DNA of 64,000 nt from contig NZ_JXOK01000008.1 of assembly GCF_000830505.1 (NCBI RefSeq), positions 62,001-126,000 of the forward strand, read 5' to 3'. This DNA comes from Vibrio mytili (GTDB taxonomy: Bacteria; Pseudomonadota; Gammaproteobacteria; Enterobacterales; Vibrionaceae). Of the stretch, positions 62,144 through 64,000 are shown piece by piece. The translations under genes and the position numbers were made by a program. The notes below the pieces were generated by a model, which worked only from the letters and a program-made list of their open reading frames with translations, did no database searches and had not been told where the DNA came from. Position 1 is the stretch's first letter, and every line of letters begins with the position of its first letter.

Positions 62144-63013
62144 ATGAATATATTACTTGCGATGATCCCTGCCTTTTTTTGGGGGACAACCTATGCCGTC
62201 ACGCAGTTTACCGTACCAGATTGGCCACCCATTTTACTTGGGGCACTGCGGGCGCTTCCGGCTGGTCTAATCTTGCTTGCAATAAAGCCGACCTTACCCA
62301 AAAAGCATGAATGGAAAGCACTATTTGCACTGGGCACCATCAACATCGCCTTTTTCTTTTGTCTTATTTTTGTGATGGCTCTCACCTTGCCCGCCGCAAT
62401 TTCCGGTGTAGGAATGGTTTCGTTGCCCGTATTCGCCATGCTCTATAGTTGGATTGTGTATAAACGCCAACCAACCGCGTTGCAAGCATGTCGAGGACTT
62501 GCCTTAGTCATACTTGCCTGGCTCTTATTTAATCCGAAAACAATGACTCTCAATCCAGTTGGCTTGATCGCGATGTTTTCGGCCATCATGTGTATCGTGA
62601 TTGGTAGTAGCGTAACCAAAGCGCTGGGAACAAGAATGCATTGGTGGACCGTGCTCACGTGGCAACTGCTCATTGGCGGTGTGTTACTTTCTATCTTATC
62701 CGGTATCTTAGCGAGTCTAAATCCTGATCCCTATCTAAGCGCACTAAGCAATACTTCCGTCGTTAATATATTGGGGCTACTTTGGATCATCGTCCTTAAC
62801 ACAGCGTTAGGCTACACCATGTATGTGTGGTTGCTGCAAAGAATGTCGGTCGTTGACTTCACCTTTGGCAACATTATCAACCCAATTGCCGGTATTTTAT
62901 CGGGATTGCTGCTCCTCGGTGAAACCTTTACCCCATTCCAATACAGCTTGATGTTAGGGATGATCGTGACTTCGCTTCTTCCTCAGATTGTGATGAAGTT
63001 TTCTAAATCATAG
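62144..63013 (+). CDS. EamA/DMT-family transporter
   Basis: A 289-residue inner-membrane transporter with ten segments and two EamA repeats, starting ILLAMIPAFFWGTTYAV. The family exports or imports metabolites; substrate unknown. I start at the ATG at 62144; the frame is open upstream, but that part lies in the MarR promoter region and is not membrane-like. Confidence 0.87.
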   Translation: MNILLAMIPAFFWGTTYAVTQFTVPDWPPILLGALRALPAGLILLAIKPTLPKKHEWKALFALGTINIAFFFCLIFVMALTLPAAISGVGMVSLPVFAMLYSWIVYKRQPTALQACRGLALVILAWLLFNPKTMTLNPVGLIAMFSAIMCIVIGSSVTKALGTRMHWWTVLTWQLLIGGVLLSILSGILASLNPDPYLSALSNTSVVNILGLLWIIVLNTALGYTMYVWLLQRMSVVDFTFGNIINPIAGILSGLLLLGETFTPFQYSLMLGMIVTSLLPQIVMKFSKS

Positions 63014-63046
63014 CGAAAACTCATGATGTCACACGATACATAGAGA

Positions 63047-63083
63047 AAAGGGGAAGCGACCAATCGGTCACTTCCCCTTTCTT
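63047..63083. terminator. Terminator between convergent EamA and gabD genes
   Basis: AAAGGGGAAG and CTTCCCCTTT form a 10-bp stem, extended inward by GACC/GGTC after one mismatch, with a short loop. It has A- and T-rich edges and can serve both directions. Confidence 0.85.
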
Positions 63084-63128
63084 TAGTCACGTCAAGTCGC
63101 GTATTAGGCTAACTCTCAAGTAACTTAT

Positions 63129-64000
63129 TTAATTACCACCAAAGCAGAGATATTTTACGTCCATGTACTCATCGATACCTTGTTTTGCCCCTTCACGTCC
63201 GATACCGGACTGTTTAACCCCACCAAAAGGAGCCACTTCAGTAGAAATGAGGCCTTCATTAATACCTACCATTCCGTATTCAAGTGCCTCAGCAATCTTC
63301 CAAACCCGATGAATATTTTGGCTGTAGAAGTAAGAAGCAAGACCGTAGATGGTGTCGTTCGCCATTTCGATAAGCTGTTCATCGCTATCAAAGCGAATCA
63401 CGGGGGCAACAGGGCCGAAGATTTCCTCAGAAACAATCTTCATGTCGTGAGTGACATTTTTCAGCACCACAGGCTGCATGAACAGGCCATCCAGTTCTTT
63501 TATCTCAGACACTGGTTTAGCGCCTTGCTCTATTGCGCCATCAATGAGAGCTTGAATACCTTGCTTTGCTGATTCGTTGATCACAGGACCAATATTCACG
63601 CCCTCTTCCAGACCATTGCCGACTTTAAGCTGTTGAACAGCCGCATCAAACTTAGCAACAAACTCGTCATATACTTTGTTATGTACGTAGAAACGGTTAG
63701 CACAGACACATGTTTGGCCTGCGTTGCGGAATTTAGAAGCGATAGCACCTGTCACAGCCGCATCGATATCGGCATCATCAAATACAATAAACGGTGCGTT
63801 ACCACCTAATTCCATTGATGTCCGTTTTATGTCACCCGCGCTTTGCTGCATCAGAACTCTACCAACCTGAGTAGAACCAGTGAAAGACAGCTTACGAATC
63901 AGTGGATGCGACGTAAAAATAGCACCAACTTGACGTGAGCTTTCACCCAAAACGACTTGCAGCACATCGCGAGGAATCCCCGCTTGATAAGCGAGCTCTG
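63129..64000 (-). CDS. gabD: Succinate-semialdehyde dehydrogenase (5' end outside window)
   Basis: The C-terminal 289 residues of an aldehyde dehydrogenase; the frame is open to the last base (ELAYQAGIPRDVLQVVLG at the edge), so about 190 residues are missing. The catalytic Glu is in MELGGNAPF and the catalytic Cys in NAGQTCVCANR; the second Cys two residues on is usual for GabD. The C-terminal PFGGVKQSGIGREG is conserved. It oxidises succinate semialdehyde to succinate with NAD(P)+. Confidence 0.9.
   Translation of the reverse strand, partial: ELAYQAGIPRDVLQVVLGESSRQVGAIFTSHPLIRKLSFTGSTQVGRVLMQQSAGDIKRTSMELGGNAPFIVFDDADIDAAVTGAIASKFRNAGQTCVCANRFYVHNKVYDEFVAKFDAAVQQLKVGNGLEEGVNIGPVINESAKQGIQALIDGAIEQGAKPVSEIKELDGLFMQPVVLKNVTHDMKIVSEEIFGPVAPVIRFDSDEQLIEMANDTIYGLASYFYSQNIHRVWKIAEALEYGMVGINEGLISTEVAPFGGVKQSGIGREGAKQGIDEYMDVKYLCFGGN

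Overview
The window reads as a chromosomal segment of a gamma-proteobacterium, almost certainly a Vibrio. The evidence is the overall gene style, a tandem glycine riboswitch very close to the Vibrio cholerae form, a superintegron-type attC site, a GlyGly-CTERM serine protease, a DUF3069-type protein and MetJ-regulated metA. Most genes are ordinary core metabolism and transport. The accessory interest lies in two nitrogen-salvage clusters and in a small integron-cassette island between them.

Layout. 1-13.9 kb: heterodimeric MdlAB-like ABC exporter, two small unknown proteins, aromatic amino acid permease, 2OG-Fe(II) oxygenase, LysR regulator, PAS-GGDEF-EAL protein, and a minus-strand set of DASS anion transporter, CNMP-domain histidine kinase and response regulator. 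14.4-25.8 kb: one long minus-strand operon, urtABCDE (urea ABC importer) followed by ureDABCEFG (nickel urease and maturation factors) and a HupE/UreJ-type membrane protein. 26.2-30.5 kb, divergent from urtA: an NCS1-permease/histidine-kinase sensor and a LuxR-type response regulator, the obvious candidate controllers of the urea operon. 30.7-32.8 kb: accessory island with a small basic protein, a cluster of perfect short palindromes, and two integron-type cassettes around one complete attC site, with no integrase in the window. 33-34.1 kb: short-chain ChrA pair. 34.2-45.1 kb: a ureide (allantoin) catabolic cluster in two divergent arms around a GntR/FCD regulator, with two identical operator palindromes. 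45.3-64 kb: HAD hydrolase, small membrane and coiled-coil proteins, glycine riboswitch and AGCS symporter, M14 peptidase, hydrolase, luciferase-like oxidoreductase, LysE exporter, M32 carboxypeptidase, lipid A-type acyltransferase, serine protease, SMR pump, metA, TPR lipoprotein, small membrane proteins, MarR with divergent EamA transporter, and gabD running off the end.

How it fits together. Allantoin imported by the NCS1 permease would be racemised, opened to allantoate by PuuE, and hydrolysed by the M20 enzyme to ureidoglycine. The aminotransferase would give oxalurate and glycine; the amidase and the Ntn-hydrolase (HpxW-like) would finish to oxamate/oxalate and ammonia. Urea from outside, or any urea released in the pathway, is covered by Urt and urease. 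Both clusters therefore serve nitrogen scavenging. A FAH-fold DUF5718-type protein, translationally coupled to the M20 gene, is the unexplained member.

Quality warning. Four genes (DASS transporter, ureG, AGCS symporter, alpha/beta hydrolase) are each broken by what looks like one missing base, and the NCS1-kinase is split in the same sense. All five are in the same direction, so sequence or assembly error is at least as likely as true gene decay.
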